NCBI GenBank assembly: GCA_029962745.1
Contig: CM057154.1
Span: 16,369,757 to 16,433,756, forward strand
Source: Echinometra lucunter
Lineage: Eukaryota > Echinodermata > Echinoidea > Camarodonta > Echinometridae
DNA: 64,000 bases
Reading direction: 5' to 3'
In this document: piece by piece, positions 31,190 through 43,204 of the stretch
Position numbering within the stretch: the first letter of the stretch is position 1
How the letters are laid out: every line of letters starts with the position of its first letter
The notes under the pieces: generated by a model
The model's input: only the letters and a program-made list of their open reading frames with translations
What the model was told of the DNA's origin: nothing
Databases searched by the model: none
Made by a program: the position numbers and the translations under genes

Positions 31190-31750
31190 ACCTAACAATT
31201 GTGTCACATCGAATTCAAGAGTTATGTGGCATAAAAAATGTGGATATGATGTGATCTATTAGAGGAATTATTCCTTTGCCTAATGATAATAATAGCATCA
31301 CATCATCTTCAAGAGTTTCAAGCCTTTCAAGGTGCTAACAAAATAAAAACAGTTTACTTGACAAATCGATTTGAACAATATAACAGGGTCGTAATGTCTT
31401 GACATATCACTGAAGAATTTCAGTAACGGTAAGGTAACAGCGGTGAGACGATTCACTTGACAAATTAATTTTTTTTTTAAAGAACGAAAATAACAGTGTC
31501 ACATTGTCTTCTTGTATTTTCACATGGAAATTTAACGAATTTAGACGATTCCTGTGACAAATTATAATTTTTGCTAAGGACAAAAATAAGAAGGTTGCCT
31601 GATCTTCAAAATTTTTCAAACAGAAAGTTAACGGCGGTGAGACGATTCCCTAGACTAATAAGGATGGAAATAATTGTGTCATATAGTACTCAAGAATTTT
31701 CAAATGGAAAGGTAACTGCGGTGAGACTGTTCTCTTGACAAATTAGTTCT
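31190..31750 (+). repeat. Degenerate ~105-bp tandem repeat, about five units
   Basis: Units share GGTGAGACGATTC..TTGACAAATTA, then AAAATAA.AGTGTCACAT and TTTTCAAATGGAAAGGTAAC. They are well diverged, with indels. No coding meaning. Confidence 0.7.
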
Positions 31751-31875
31751 TTATTTAATCATGGCAGCACAAGCGATAGCTGCTGCGGCATAGAGGATAA
31801 GTGCTGTACGTAGTAGGGAATTCAGATGCGTGTGGCTGTATATCCTCAGTGGATGCTGTGAATACAGCTACGTAA

Positions 31876-32178
31876 GGCCAGGGCTGTCAACTTTGGGGAA
31901 CTGCTTGGAGGGAAATTCTTTAACTCCCCAATTTTTTTTTGACATACAAAAAAATAAGTCGTCAGTGTTTTCGGCTGTCTTTTTACTCCAAAATTCTCTG
32001 ACAAGCAAAGAAAAGAAAAGAAAAGAAAAAAAAAAGGTCATCAGCATTTTTTGGTTGTCTTTTTACTCCAATTTCATGTTTGGTGGGAGATTTACATGCT
32101 TGGAGGGAGTTGGCGGGAGAATGAGTGTGGTGGCGCGAGACTCCCGCCAAATGCGGGAGGGTTGACAGCCCTGGCCAC
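31876..32178. mobile_element. TIR element, CCAGGGCTGTCAAC ends, ~300 bp
   Basis: GGCCAGGGCTGTCAACTTTG and GGGAGGGTTGACAGCCCTGGCC bound a short non-coding segment with two TTTTACTCCAA..TTTTTTGG-type internal repeats. The CAGGG-type end resembles hAT elements, but no 8-bp target duplication is visible. Confidence 0.75.
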
Positions 32179-32212
32179 ATGCGTGTGGCTGTATACATGG
32201 ACATACATGTAC

Positions 32213-32325
32213 ACTAGCCTGGTATGCCTGGAGAGGCGTTCAGTGGTGTTATATCTGATATGCCACTGGGCACATATACATGTATAACACCACTGACTGA
32301 CTGAGCGCCTCTCTTGGCTAGACAA
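32213..32325. mobile_element. Foldback, ~110 bp
   Basis: AGCCTGGTATGCCTGGAGAGGCGTTCAGTGGTGTTATA and its inverse, with TATAACACCACTGACTGA..CGCCTCTC.TGGCT. Non-coding. Confidence 0.7.
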
Positions 32326-33469
32326 ACACTGCCTAAATTATTTCACTTTTTGTTTCATTCACTAACCTCCCAAAAGGCCCAAACCAAAGCAAAGGACCCA
32401 ATCAAATGTACTTAATCAAAGTTAGGAAAAGCAAAATAAAACTGCTACTTTTCCCTATCATTTCCATCTTACTCTCCTCCTCCCTCCCTTCCTTCCTTCC
32501 TTCCTTCCTTCTTCTTGGAGTTCTCCTCCTCCTCCTCCTTTTTCTTCCTCTCCTTCTTTTTCCCCTTTCCTTTTTAATGCCAGATCATGAATGAATTGCA
32601 CACACTAACTCCAACGTCAAAATGAACGAGCGGGACCGAAATCACAACAGGATAGACTTATCCAGATGCGTTGAGATGCCTCCTCACTACTTATTATCGT
32701 AATATTTTTTTTTTTTAACAGACCTGACAGAATGAAAGATTATTAGCAGTACCCAATTTCATACATTTTGACAGAATATATACAGGGCCTCGAGCTTACC
32801 ACGTATCTTGTCAAGTTGGTGTCCCCTTTAAGGTACCGGTACTTCCACCAAAATACGGTATCGGTAAGAAGACAGAAAAAAGAGAGAAAAAAGAAGAAAC
32901 ACGCCAACTTTAACTTTCGGCATGCACCATCTCTGCCAATGAGCCCTCTACTCCCGGTGTTGTCACTCTATATTCAAAGTTGTAACCATGATCGTTCGGC
33001 AACCCAGAATTTGACCCCTATTTTGCAGTGTTTCAAGTACATTTTCAGCCATTTTTACCCCTATTTGGCACAAAACGGGTGCAAACTGGCCTTAAAAAAA
33101 ACCCACCCCTACTTCGCATTCCAAGTACACTTTTACTAAACCACCCCTTTCAAATTCAATTCATGTCTGAATCAAAAAACAGAAAATTCCAAACAAGAAC
33201 CAGAAAAAAAAAAAATCAATTTTTCGAGTACAAGCTCAAAAACACCCTTTTGTTCGATTTAGAGTACAAGCTCATGAAAACTACCTTTTTTTAGCATGTT
33301 CGTGAACATGCTAAAAAAGGACCCCTTTTTACGCAATATTTCGAACGATCATGCATTCAGGAAGTCACTACAGAATGACAACACCAGGCCTCTACTCTCC
33401 CACTCTCTCCTTTTCTTTATGACTCTTCTTCCTCCGCTATCTTTGTCTCTTTCTAATAATCATATAGGG

Positions 33470-33716
33470 GAGTGAGTTGACTCAGTCGGTAAAGCATCTA
33501 CCAGTCAAACCAAAGATTGTGGGTTCGAGGGGTTCGAGTCGACCCCGGGCAGTTGACTGAAGCCTGTGTTGTTGTTATCGTGCCCCTTCCGTCATAGATG
33601 CAGACTATGTTACAGTGGAAAACACTCTGTCCCTCGTATAGGACATCAAATGGAAGCCTCGGGTAGAGGAGAGTCACAACTTTTGCACGTTAAGAACCAA
33701 CTGAACTATTCGTATA
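33470..33716 (+). mobile_element. tRNA-derived SINE, nearly complete
   Basis: The head has box A-like TGACTCAGTCGG and box B-like GGTTCGAGTCG (with GGTTCGAG repeated). The body is ATCGTGCCCCTTCCGTCATAG ... GTGGAAAACACTCTGTCCCTC ... TTTGCACGTTAAGAAC. The same body without head is at 42888-43205. Confidence 0.8.
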
Positions 33717-33840
33717 ATACTTGAATCATGAAAAAAAGTTTTTTCTGCAAACATCAAAGGTAATTCCTCCATTCACAAAGCCTTTCTGAATGGAGGAATT
33801 ACCTTTGCAGAAAATACTTTTTTTCATGATTCAGGTATTA
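33717..33840. mobile_element. Palindromic element, ~124 bp
   Basis: TAATACTTGAATCATGAAAA...GGTAATTCCTCCATTC and its inverse, GAATGGAGGAATTACC...TTTTCATGATTCAGGTATTA, meet at a short AAAGCC loop. It abuts the end of the SINE. Confidence 0.85.
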
Positions 33841-34904
33841 AACTTCAGGAAGATAGAGAGAGGGAGAAAGTGAGAATTGTGTCTGATAATTAACAAAAAT
33901 TTGTTTCTGGGATATACCTGTAAACCTTACTACTGAAAAATTTTCTTCGAATCTGCTACCACATTGATATATGAAGCAAACAATTATTATTGAAATTGAA
34001 AAACAAAAGTATTTTATTTCATCAATGGCAATAAAATAACATTTAAAAATCAAAGAATTCAAATTTGACACCCCCCCTCCCAAGAAGAAGAAGGAAAAAA
34101 AAAAAAAAGAGAATAAGATACAACTACACATGTATGTAATGCACGAACACAAAGTGTTGGTGTTTAAAATGTACAATTGTCAACAATGTCACATCTATAG
34201 ATAATTGTAAAACCCAAGGATGTAGCAATAGCTAACAGCAATAATCAACACCCCTCAAATTTCAAACATTGAACTTTCATTGAAATATAGAAATACTATA
34301 CATTAATTAATGGAAAACTCATTGTAATTATGAAATTTAACTGCAATATTGTCACTACTGGATAAAACCCAGAAGAAAGAACTGGTCAAATAAGAATTTC
34401 AAATAATTGCTGGTACAACACCTTTTCATGCTTTTAGTAAGTTTGGAAAACACAGAATGGACAATATTCTTCACATTGTGAGTTTGAAATGCTGGATGAT
34501 ATACACAAGTTGATGCATATGACAAGTGTTATGTCTTTCAGTACATAAAGGGATAGAGAAAGAAAGTACTTAAGAACTAGTGATTGATATGGATGAATAG
34601 GATGATGATAGCAATGAAAACAGGATGAAGAAAGACTGGTACATGTATCAACTGGGCACTCACAAGGCTTTCTCCAGAATGTCTCATGATATACTGGGCC
34701 TATTTCAAGGTGGAACACTAGGAATTTTATTTTTGTAATGTACATGTATGTTGCAGCCCAGTGCATACCATAGTTTGCTACATTGCCAGTTGCCACTAAA
34801 AAGTAGTAAATCTATTGGTTGATGCAAGATTCCCACAAGATACCTAATTTTTATTCATTTTATTTATTTTTTAACCGAGAAGGAAATACAGAAATGCGAT
34901 GGTC

Positions 34905-35308
34905 ATAAAAATCATTCGAGAGACTCCAACCCCAAGCACCTCTTAAGCAGGAGATTCTCCTGCTGAGACCCTCTAGCAAATGGGAGACTCTGACTCAATG
35001 TGAACATAGCCCACATCACCAGCACAAAGCAAGAAATACCTTGCGGCCAGAGGCAACTTTTAGGGTTATAGAAGCTCTCTGGTGCTATCTTAGGCTTATT
35101 TTTTGAACATCAGACAACATTAAATGAGGTAAAATCCAATGATTTAGATTCATTTTTTTTCGAAAAGGTGGTTGGGCAGGAGAAAAAAGGAGAAACATAG
35201 CTTGGGCAGGAGAAATTCAAACTCAAGCGGGAAAGCGGGAGATTTTGTGAAAATGGACTCAAAGCGGAAGATCTCCCGCCGAAAACAGGAGAGTTGGAGT
35301 CTCTGTCA
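34905..35308. mobile_element. TIR element, AGAGACTCCAAC ends, ~400 bp
   Basis: CGAGAGACTCCAACCCC at the left and GAGAGTTGGAGTCTCTG at the right are inverse. GGAGATTCTCCTGCTGAGA and GGAAGATCTCCCGCCGA pair inside. Non-coding. Confidence 0.7.
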
Positions 35309-36064
35309 TTACTGCTCACAGCAATTTTTTTCAGTTAATGAATAAACTTTAAATATCCTCTATTAACCCTGTATATTGATTGCATTTGGCAAACTTTCAC
35401 TGGATTCAGTAAAAACAACCAATATGTTGGAATTTCAACAATTAAAAAATTTACAAAGCATTAAATACATATAATTCTCATTATTCAGAAAATTATGCAT
35501 TATTATGAATACAACATAAAGAGAGGTAAAGAAAAAACACTGAAAAAAAGGAACAACACATGATGAAATTTTAAATTTCGAACATTGGCTCACTGTATGA
35601 TCATTAAAAATAAAACTTATACAATACAGAATAATGCAATAGAGAAGACAAATTTTTGTTGAATGCACCCTACTCAGCATGTAACAAACATGGTGGGTTT
35701 CTAAAGGAATTCTAATAAAACATGGGGTATGGTTCAGAAAACTATTTTGTATCTTATCTCTATTTCAGTGAAGCATTTCTACGGTTACAACAATTGGAAA
35801 TTTGGAACTTTTAAATGGTGTTTGAGCAGATTTCTACCAAATATTCAACTATACATATATATGACTCTTCTTTTTTCACACCACTGTACGCTCTAAGATT
35901 AGCAACAATAGCTTCTATAAATGCAAAAATAACATTATAAAACAGTAAATATTTAAAAGATGTATATAAACACAATGAAAGTCTTTAAATTCATATGATG
36001 ATGTACTTGGTGTTTATTCACTTAACCCTAAAAAGACTGGGCTATTTTGGAGGTATTGAGGACT

Positions 36065-36085
36065 GGGGGGGGGGGGGGGGGGGGG
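36065..36085 (+). repeat. Poly-G run (21 G)
   Basis: Homopolymer at the left end of the composite element. A matching run of 15 G is at 38043-38057. Confidence 0.9.
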
Positions 36086-37107
36086 AGGGGCTATGATGGC
36101 CCTCCTCGATATCTCGACCGCGACATAATCGATCGATGCAAAATTTTGCACCGACATTAAGAATTGCGTAAAAGAAAACAAATCCGTCATTTTTTTTTTA
36201 TGCTAATCTTTATTTTTTCAACTTACGTTATAATTTATGCTTATGTGTAAATCACATTTTGAGTGATAATTAAGTAATGAAAGGCTCTGGAGATGAAGGT
36301 TTCTATTCAAGAAGTTCAGACATGTCAAGTCTAACGCATTAGGCGTGAGACTCCCGCATGGGGGCTCTTGCTCATCCCCCCAAATCTCTTTCTCACGCCT
36401 ACATCACAGCTATCCCCATATATATTATACACATTGCCTGCCGATCTCACAGTTCCCTGCCTAAAGTCTCACGCATTGCTGGTTCCTTGACCTCTGGAAG
36501 TTCTTTATAAAAATTACAACATTATTAGGAAAGAAAAATTTCTTACAGTGATTTCAATTCTTATGTATTCTATTGTTCTGCGAATTTCTTATGTATTTCT
36601 TTATTTTTAACTTTTTTATTGTTTTTTTTTCAAGTTTGCTGTTTCAGGGTGTTATCTGGACCACTATTCAGTTAGAATAGATGATAATAACAGCTCAAAG
36701 AAGAAATTATAGAAGATAATGGAACAGGGAAAAAAATACACGGGGACTCGGGGCGAATTCGCCCCCGAAACGCCAAAAAGAGCCCTTGAAAACTAAAAAA
36801 GAGCCCCTGAAATTCTCATAGGTTCCAATGTAAACTGTAATGCAATGTAGAAAATTTGGGTGGGTGGGCTCAAAGAGTAGCCCCGGAAAAAAAACAGTTA
36901 ATTTTTTCCCTGTAATGGAAGAATATGAGGAAATGCATTTTCCCATTTGTTTCGTACACAAAACTCAGAAATTCTCTTTTTTGGGGCTGACAAGAAGTCA
37001 CAAAAGGACTCTGTAATGGTATGACCGATTTTTGAAAACTTAGTGTCAAAAGATGCGCAAGACTTGAAAAAAACTAGATGAATCTTCGACCACGCGTGGT
37101 CGAACTT

Positions 37108-37978
37108 TATGCCTCCGCCATTACCAGATCAGAAATAAATGGCACTTCATGTTGCTTTATTTTCATTTATACAATGACATCTTTGACCTTGACCTTTGAC
37201 CTTGTGACCCCAAATCTAATGAGAGCATTGCCCTTTCCATATGCATACATGAGTCAAGTTTGTTGAACTGTCAAATGGTTACTGAGTTATCATAAGAACT
37301 AACCATTTCTATGTACATAATGACCTCTATGACCTTTGACCTTTGACCTTGTGATCCCCAAATCTAATCAGATCATTGTCCCTTCCATGTGCATACATGA
37401 GCCAAGTTTGAAGCCAATCTGTCAAATGGTTCTTAAGTTATCGTGAGAACGAGCCATTTTTATGTGTATTATTACCTCTATGACCTTGACCTTTGACCTT
37501 GAGACTCCAAAATCTAATCAGATCATTGTCCCTCCTATATGCATACCTGTGCCAAGTTTGAGGTTGATCGGTCAAATGGTTGTTGAGTTATGGTGAAAAC
37601 GAACCATTTCTATGTACATAATGACCTCTATGACCTTTGACCTTTGACCTTGTGACCCCAAAATCTAATCAGATCATCGTCCCTTCCATGTGCATACATG
37701 AGCCAAGTTTGAAGCCAATCTGTCAAATGGTTCTTAAGTTATCGCGAGAACGAGCCTTTTTTATGTGTATTATTACCTCTATGACCTTGACCTTTGACCT
37801 TGAGACTCCAAAATCTAATCAGATCATTGTCCCTCCCATATGCATACATGAGCCAAGTTTGAAGTTGATCCGTCCAACGGTTCTTAAGTTATCGTGAGAA
37901 CGAAAACGGGACGGACGGACGGACGGACGACCCGAAAACATAATGCCTCCGGCAACCACCTACGGTGGGCGGAGGCAT
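37108..37978 (+). repeat. Five ~153-bp units with TGACCTTTGACCT, flanked by TGCCTCCG ends
   Basis: Units read TGACCTTTGACCTTGTGACC then CAAAATCTAATCAGATCATT, CCAAGTTTGAAG and TCAAATGGTTCTTAAGTTAT. Similarity is high between alternate units, giving a two-unit super-repeat. The array ends in (GGAC)n and the inverse of its start: ATGCCTCCGCC at 37110 and GGCGGAGGCAT at 37968. A smaller relative lies at 38713-39306. Confidence 0.9.
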
Positions 37979-38373
37979 AAAAAGTCAGGAAGTGGTGAGG
38001 TGTGAAATGTGGCAGTTCAAATTTCGCAGCAAAAATTGTCGAGGGGGGGGGGGGGGGAGGGCCATGATGCCCCCTCCATCTTTTTAGGGTTAAACCCTAA
38101 GCTTATCTATCTTACCCTATTTACCAAACAGATACTCAGAATCATTAGCAAAGAAGAGAACAACATGTAATACTACAAACTAACTCTATACTACAATTTG
38201 GCTAGCACCCTAAAACTACTACTATAATGCTTATCTAAAATCAACATCTCCAATAAGAGTAGAAGGTATCTTCCAGAGAGTGTAATGAAAGCCATTAAAG
38301 GCACCTACAGAGAGAGGAATCCCCTGATGATCTCACTATGATCCTACGGGGATCCCCCTCTAGTCTCCGTGTG

Positions 38374-38431
38374 TTACGTGGCAGGTGGAGTTGGCGGTGG
38401 CGTTACATTCAATATGGCATCAATCTGCTCA
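38374..38431 (-). CDS. TBL2 exon 12 (terminal)
   Basis: Acceptor CCCACAG, phase 2, stop TAA at 38374-38376. Encodes EQIDAILNVTPPPTPPAT, a Pro-rich C-terminus. Confidence 0.9.
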
Positions 38432-41400
38432 CTGTGGGAGGAAAAATATTCAAAGAGGGAAACCCATTTAGAACATGAAGATAAAATATGAATGAATCAC
38501 AGAAAACGGGAGGATGGAGTAAAACAAATAACTGTCAGACAAGAACTGAGAACAACAAATTGTAATGTTAAAGTCAAAACAAAATATTCCAAACTTAGTT
38601 GGGGCATAGCAATTGCATTTCATTTCACACACAAACAACCTCTACTATCAATGAGGAAAATAAAAAATATGTAACACAAAAATTAAACAAGATGAATTCG
38701 ACTTCTTCCCTATGCCTCCGCCTATATTCAGTCAACTTCGTGGCTCAAACTGTTCTTGAATTATGGTGACTATCAGAATGAAAATCCTATACTTACAGGT
38801 TAATTGACCTTTTAACCTTTGACCTTCAACCTAACCAAAGTGACCTAGGTACCCTAAAATCTAATCAGATGGTATGCATAAATGCAACATTTTTTAAGTT
38901 CATAACTTAAATAGTTCTTGAAATATCATGTTAATAAGGCTGACACCTGCAATTTTGGAATTGACCTCTGTGACCTCTGAAATTTGACCTACATACCCGA
39001 AATTCAAATCAGATTACCTTCCTATGGTGATACATACTAGCACTAAATTTGAAGTTCATACCTTAAATGGTTCTTCAGATATCGAGTTAATGAGGCAAAT
39101 ACCTAAAATTTCATATATTGACCTCCGTGACCTTTGACCTATGCATAGATCATCTTCCTATGGTGATACATACTAGGACCAATTTTGAAGTTCGTCTCTA
39201 AAATGGTTCTTGAGATATCTGTTAACGAAAAATCAGGACGGACGGATGGACGATCAACCCCAAAACATAATGCCTCCAAATCCACCTGCGGTGGGTGCAG
39301 GCATCAAAAAGAATAAGCTGTATACACACTTGGACAATTATTGGCTGGAAAAATAATTTTTAGAAACTTTGCTAAAAGAACCCACATACTTTGTAGACTT
39401 AATCTGGTGGTTAAGTCTCTCTTTCATGGCTCCAGATGTCGTCTTCTTTAGTTTGCCTTCTAGATCAGATACAAGCGCCCTCAAGCCAATTATATTGTGG
39501 AAGATTCTGATGAAGCGGTCACCTGTTGACACCAGGTACTTGCCACTGACATCAAAGGCTAACTTGCATATCCTCTCTGAACGGGAAAGAAAAAAAAAAG
39601 GAATCCTGAATAGGCACAAAAAGAAATAAAAGTCCTATTTAACAGAGTAGATATCTTTCTGAAATTGGTCAAATGTATACATATGAAATGAAAATATAGA
39701 TTATTTACATCATGATACCTGAAAACCTCCAAAAAGGAAGAGAGAACAAAAAGGCAGTAACTACAATATAATCTATCATGGTTACTGCTCTCCCAACTTC
39801 CATAATTCAAATAAATAAGGATGTGTGGTAGATGTCACCCAAACAAGCTGCATGATTCTATTTTGCGTAGGAGAGAAAATCTAAATATATAGACACAAGA
39901 AGCAGATGAATAAAGATTCTCAGTGTTGAGACAAATATAATTTTCAATATCAATATGCAAATGGGGCTTCTTCAGGAGTCTTTATCCATCTACTTCTTGC
40001 ATCTTTTAAAGGTCAACTCATCCCAGAACTTTTTAAACTTTATTTCAGAATTATTTTTAAACTAAAAGCAGCTACTCATATTCATTCAACACAATACTGT
40101 CTTCATTTCTTGAGTATAAAAAAAATTGTAATTACATAATACAATTTATTTAACAATTCAACTGCTGAATTTGCAAAGACCCATAAACTTAACACAGGAA
40201 CCGCCTGGATCATGTGGGCAATGGGTCAATTCTGAGCTCAAACTGGATGATACAGACATTAAGTTGGTCAGCCTACATGATTTTAAATCATAAGATGATT
40301 TTTTTCTCTCTCTCAGATAGGAACACTGATGATCAAAATACCGCGGAACCAGGGGCATTTCACAAAGAGTTAAGTTTGACTTAGAGTCATGCATAACTAG
40401 GAATTTAAGTGCATATTTAAGTAAAACTTAACTCTTTATGAAACACCCCCCAGACCACCCAAGGAAGGCCAGAAAAGTGATCTCTATGAGCAGGTGGTCT
40501 TTATGGACAGGTTTCTTTTTATTATAATGTACATGTTTCAATGGGAAAAAAATATTAAAGGGAAACAAACATGGTCTTTATAGACAGGTGGTCTTTCTAT
40601 ACAGGTGGTCACTAAAGCAAATTTGATTGTAGTAAACTCACGCGAATGTACATCTTGCAAATGTTCCTCCTCCTGTTTACCGTCGGCACTGTACAACCAG
40701 ATCTCTGTGCCTTGACCTATGGCCACGCTGTATGCATCAGGAGAGAGAGCGATGAGGCAGGGGCCAGTGTGGGGGTACTGACCGGTCAGGAGGAGGTATG
40801 GGTCCTGCTGCTTGGCATACTCAACTACACAGAGGAAGAGGAGGAGAATGGTGAGAGGAGAGAAAAAAAACAAACAAACCCCCCCCCCCCCTCCCCCCCC
40901 CAAAAAAAAAACAGATGGAGAGTGAGAGAGTGTAAGAGAGACAGACAATTAAAGACATTGGTTAACATTGTTATGATTTTAAAAAATCTTGTTTTGTTAC
41001 TTGAAAATGGGATAAACATAAGGGTTATAGTGTAAAAATACCAGTCTGAAAGTTTCAAAGTATAATATCCACAGGAAGTATTTTTAAATATAAAAAATGT
41101 GAACCAATGTTTGAAAAATATACAAGGGTCGGTTGCACAGAACAGACATAAGGAGTGCGCATGCGCGTATGACTCACCTTACCGTACTGTGTGCATTGGC
41201 GTATCACGCGGAGGGAGGCACATAACGGCATTTTCAAATTCAAGCAAAGTGGTCCTCTTAGTGATTGTCTCGTGAGACGAAGGATAATAAAATCGCCGTT
41301 TGCATCTAACATACACTTTTTCATTCAAAATTATGGTTGGTTTTAGGGTTTTTGAGTACAAATACAAGTACTCATACACATGTTTCATCTTAATTTGAGA

Positions 41401-43173
41401 ATTTTTTAAATCAGCTACTCACAAAGTTAGCCAATGCCTTTAAAGGAAAAGAAAAAAAAAGGAACACAGATATAATGAACTAAAAACAGACAAAGAAAGA
41501 AGAAAAAGTGTATTGAAATTTCAAATGAGAACAGAGATATGGAAGAAGTAAACAACAATCTTGCATTAAAAAATGCAGAACAAGAAATCATCACTTAACT
41601 GATCAAACATGCACACCAAACAAGAACAACAAAAAGGTCATGAAAAGCAAGATGATCAAACATGCAAAGAGAGGAGATAAAGTCAGATTCATTCTTCTAC
41701 TTTCAGTTCTCCATGGGTGCCATACAGTTATAAATTTGTAGAAATAAATAAGTGAAATGAGGTAAGTAAGCATAAATCACCTTCTTCATGTGTGGGATGA
41801 AATGGCCCTTTCGTCCTTGTAATTATAGAGAAAAAATGCACAGGAAAAGGAAATGGGCTCCTGATCACACTGTATGTGAGAATACCCATTGTCATCATGA
41901 CTCTACATTCCATTTTCTTCTTTCTGGATTGTCCTTATCTAGCAGCTCTAGATAATAGCTACATCATTCCACCAAGAAACTGCTACATGAAATTCTTTTC
42001 TTTAAATCTATAGGCGGCCTTCAATAAATCTGCAGAAATCTTACCGTCAGTGTCCCAAAGTTTCCATGTCCCATCCTTAGATACTGTAGCCATCCTACAG
42101 AAAAGGAAGAATAGATTTTGGTCTTTCAGTGAAATATCAGTTGTTATCACTATTTATGCTCCATTCAATCAATATCATATAACCATTAAGAGAACCTCTC
42201 GTTTAAAATTTACCCCACCACTATAACACAGGAACCTACGTATTTCAGGAGGGGTAAACCAACCCTGTATCCAAAAGCCCTGTTTAGAGTCTTATCAGTG
42301 CCTAGCATCTTCGCACGAGAGGTGGTGGTTTTGGATTACACCTGCACTCCTCATCATCTTACGTAACAGTGTAAACAGACTCTTACCACGGTACTGCCTG
42401 AAAGGAAATGAGAAGTATGTAATATATATTTCATGTGTTCTAAGATATTGCCATGTCCAAAATCACGCATGATTTAGATGAAAACCAAAATTAAACTTCG
42501 AACGAAATGAAATGACCCAGAATTGGCGATAATAGCAACATTTTTAACTTCATAAGCTAGCTGGGACTATATGTGCACTAGGCATGTGTATCCCCAGCTT
42601 TTTTTCTTCCTCCCTTTCTCTCTCTCTATCAACCTGTGAAGGTCGCCTCTCCGGGAAAGAGATTAGGCTGCCCAACGCTTTTGTTTATTTAGGCTTACTG
42701 CAATCTCAGATGTCTAGAAGTTGCAAAAGTCTTTTTGGGATTTCAGTTTTAGACACGTATTTTCGTCATGTACAACTGCCAACTTTACAATGAACAATGT
42801 CAGCATCCAATGGCAGAAAATTTCAAAGAGAATTTTCTTATTTTTTTCAAAGTTAAACGTAACATCCAATAAAGAAAGATAAAAATATACATTGTGTGTT
42901 ATCGTGCCCCTCCCGTTTCATAGACGCAGGCTATGCTACAGTGGAAAACACTCCGTCCCTCGGATAGGATGTTAAATGGAGTTCCTGTGTGAGGAAGAGT
43001 CACCACCTTTGCACGTTAAAGATCCCACTGCACTATTCGTATAAGAGTAGAGGGCAACCCCAGTGTATGTGGTCCACCTGCACACCCCCAATCAGAGATA
43101 TGGGGAGGAGAGACCTCAGGGTTACAGTGATTCAATTCGCTTTTCCCCTCCCAGGCACAGGTGACGCCAAACC

Positions 43174-43204
<31 letters not shown>

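Larger units (their letters stand above)
36020..38093. mobile_element. Composite TIR element with poly-G and AGGTCA-type array
   Basis: The left end TTAACCCTAAAAAGACTGGG is inversely matched by TCTTTTTAGGGTTAAACCC at the right. Each end also has a long G run followed by AGGGCTATGATGGCCCTCC or AGGGCCATGATGCCCCCTCC. Inside are an AT-rich segment, a GC-poor filler and the 37108-37978 array. Confidence 0.65.
30013..38373. other. Intergenic interval with dense repeats
   Basis: Between the CARF/MULE start codon and the TBL2 stop codon. The left part should hold the CARF/MULE promoter and 5'UTR; a (GAGA)n run lies at 30031-30050. No supportable coding exon. An open frame at 30503-30877 (+) has no recognisable family. 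Repeats are listed separately. Confidence 0.5.

Noticed and set aside
31876..32178. hAT element with 8-bp target duplication
   Set aside because: The CAGGG-type ends fit, but the flanking 8-mers do not match, so the superfamily is left open.
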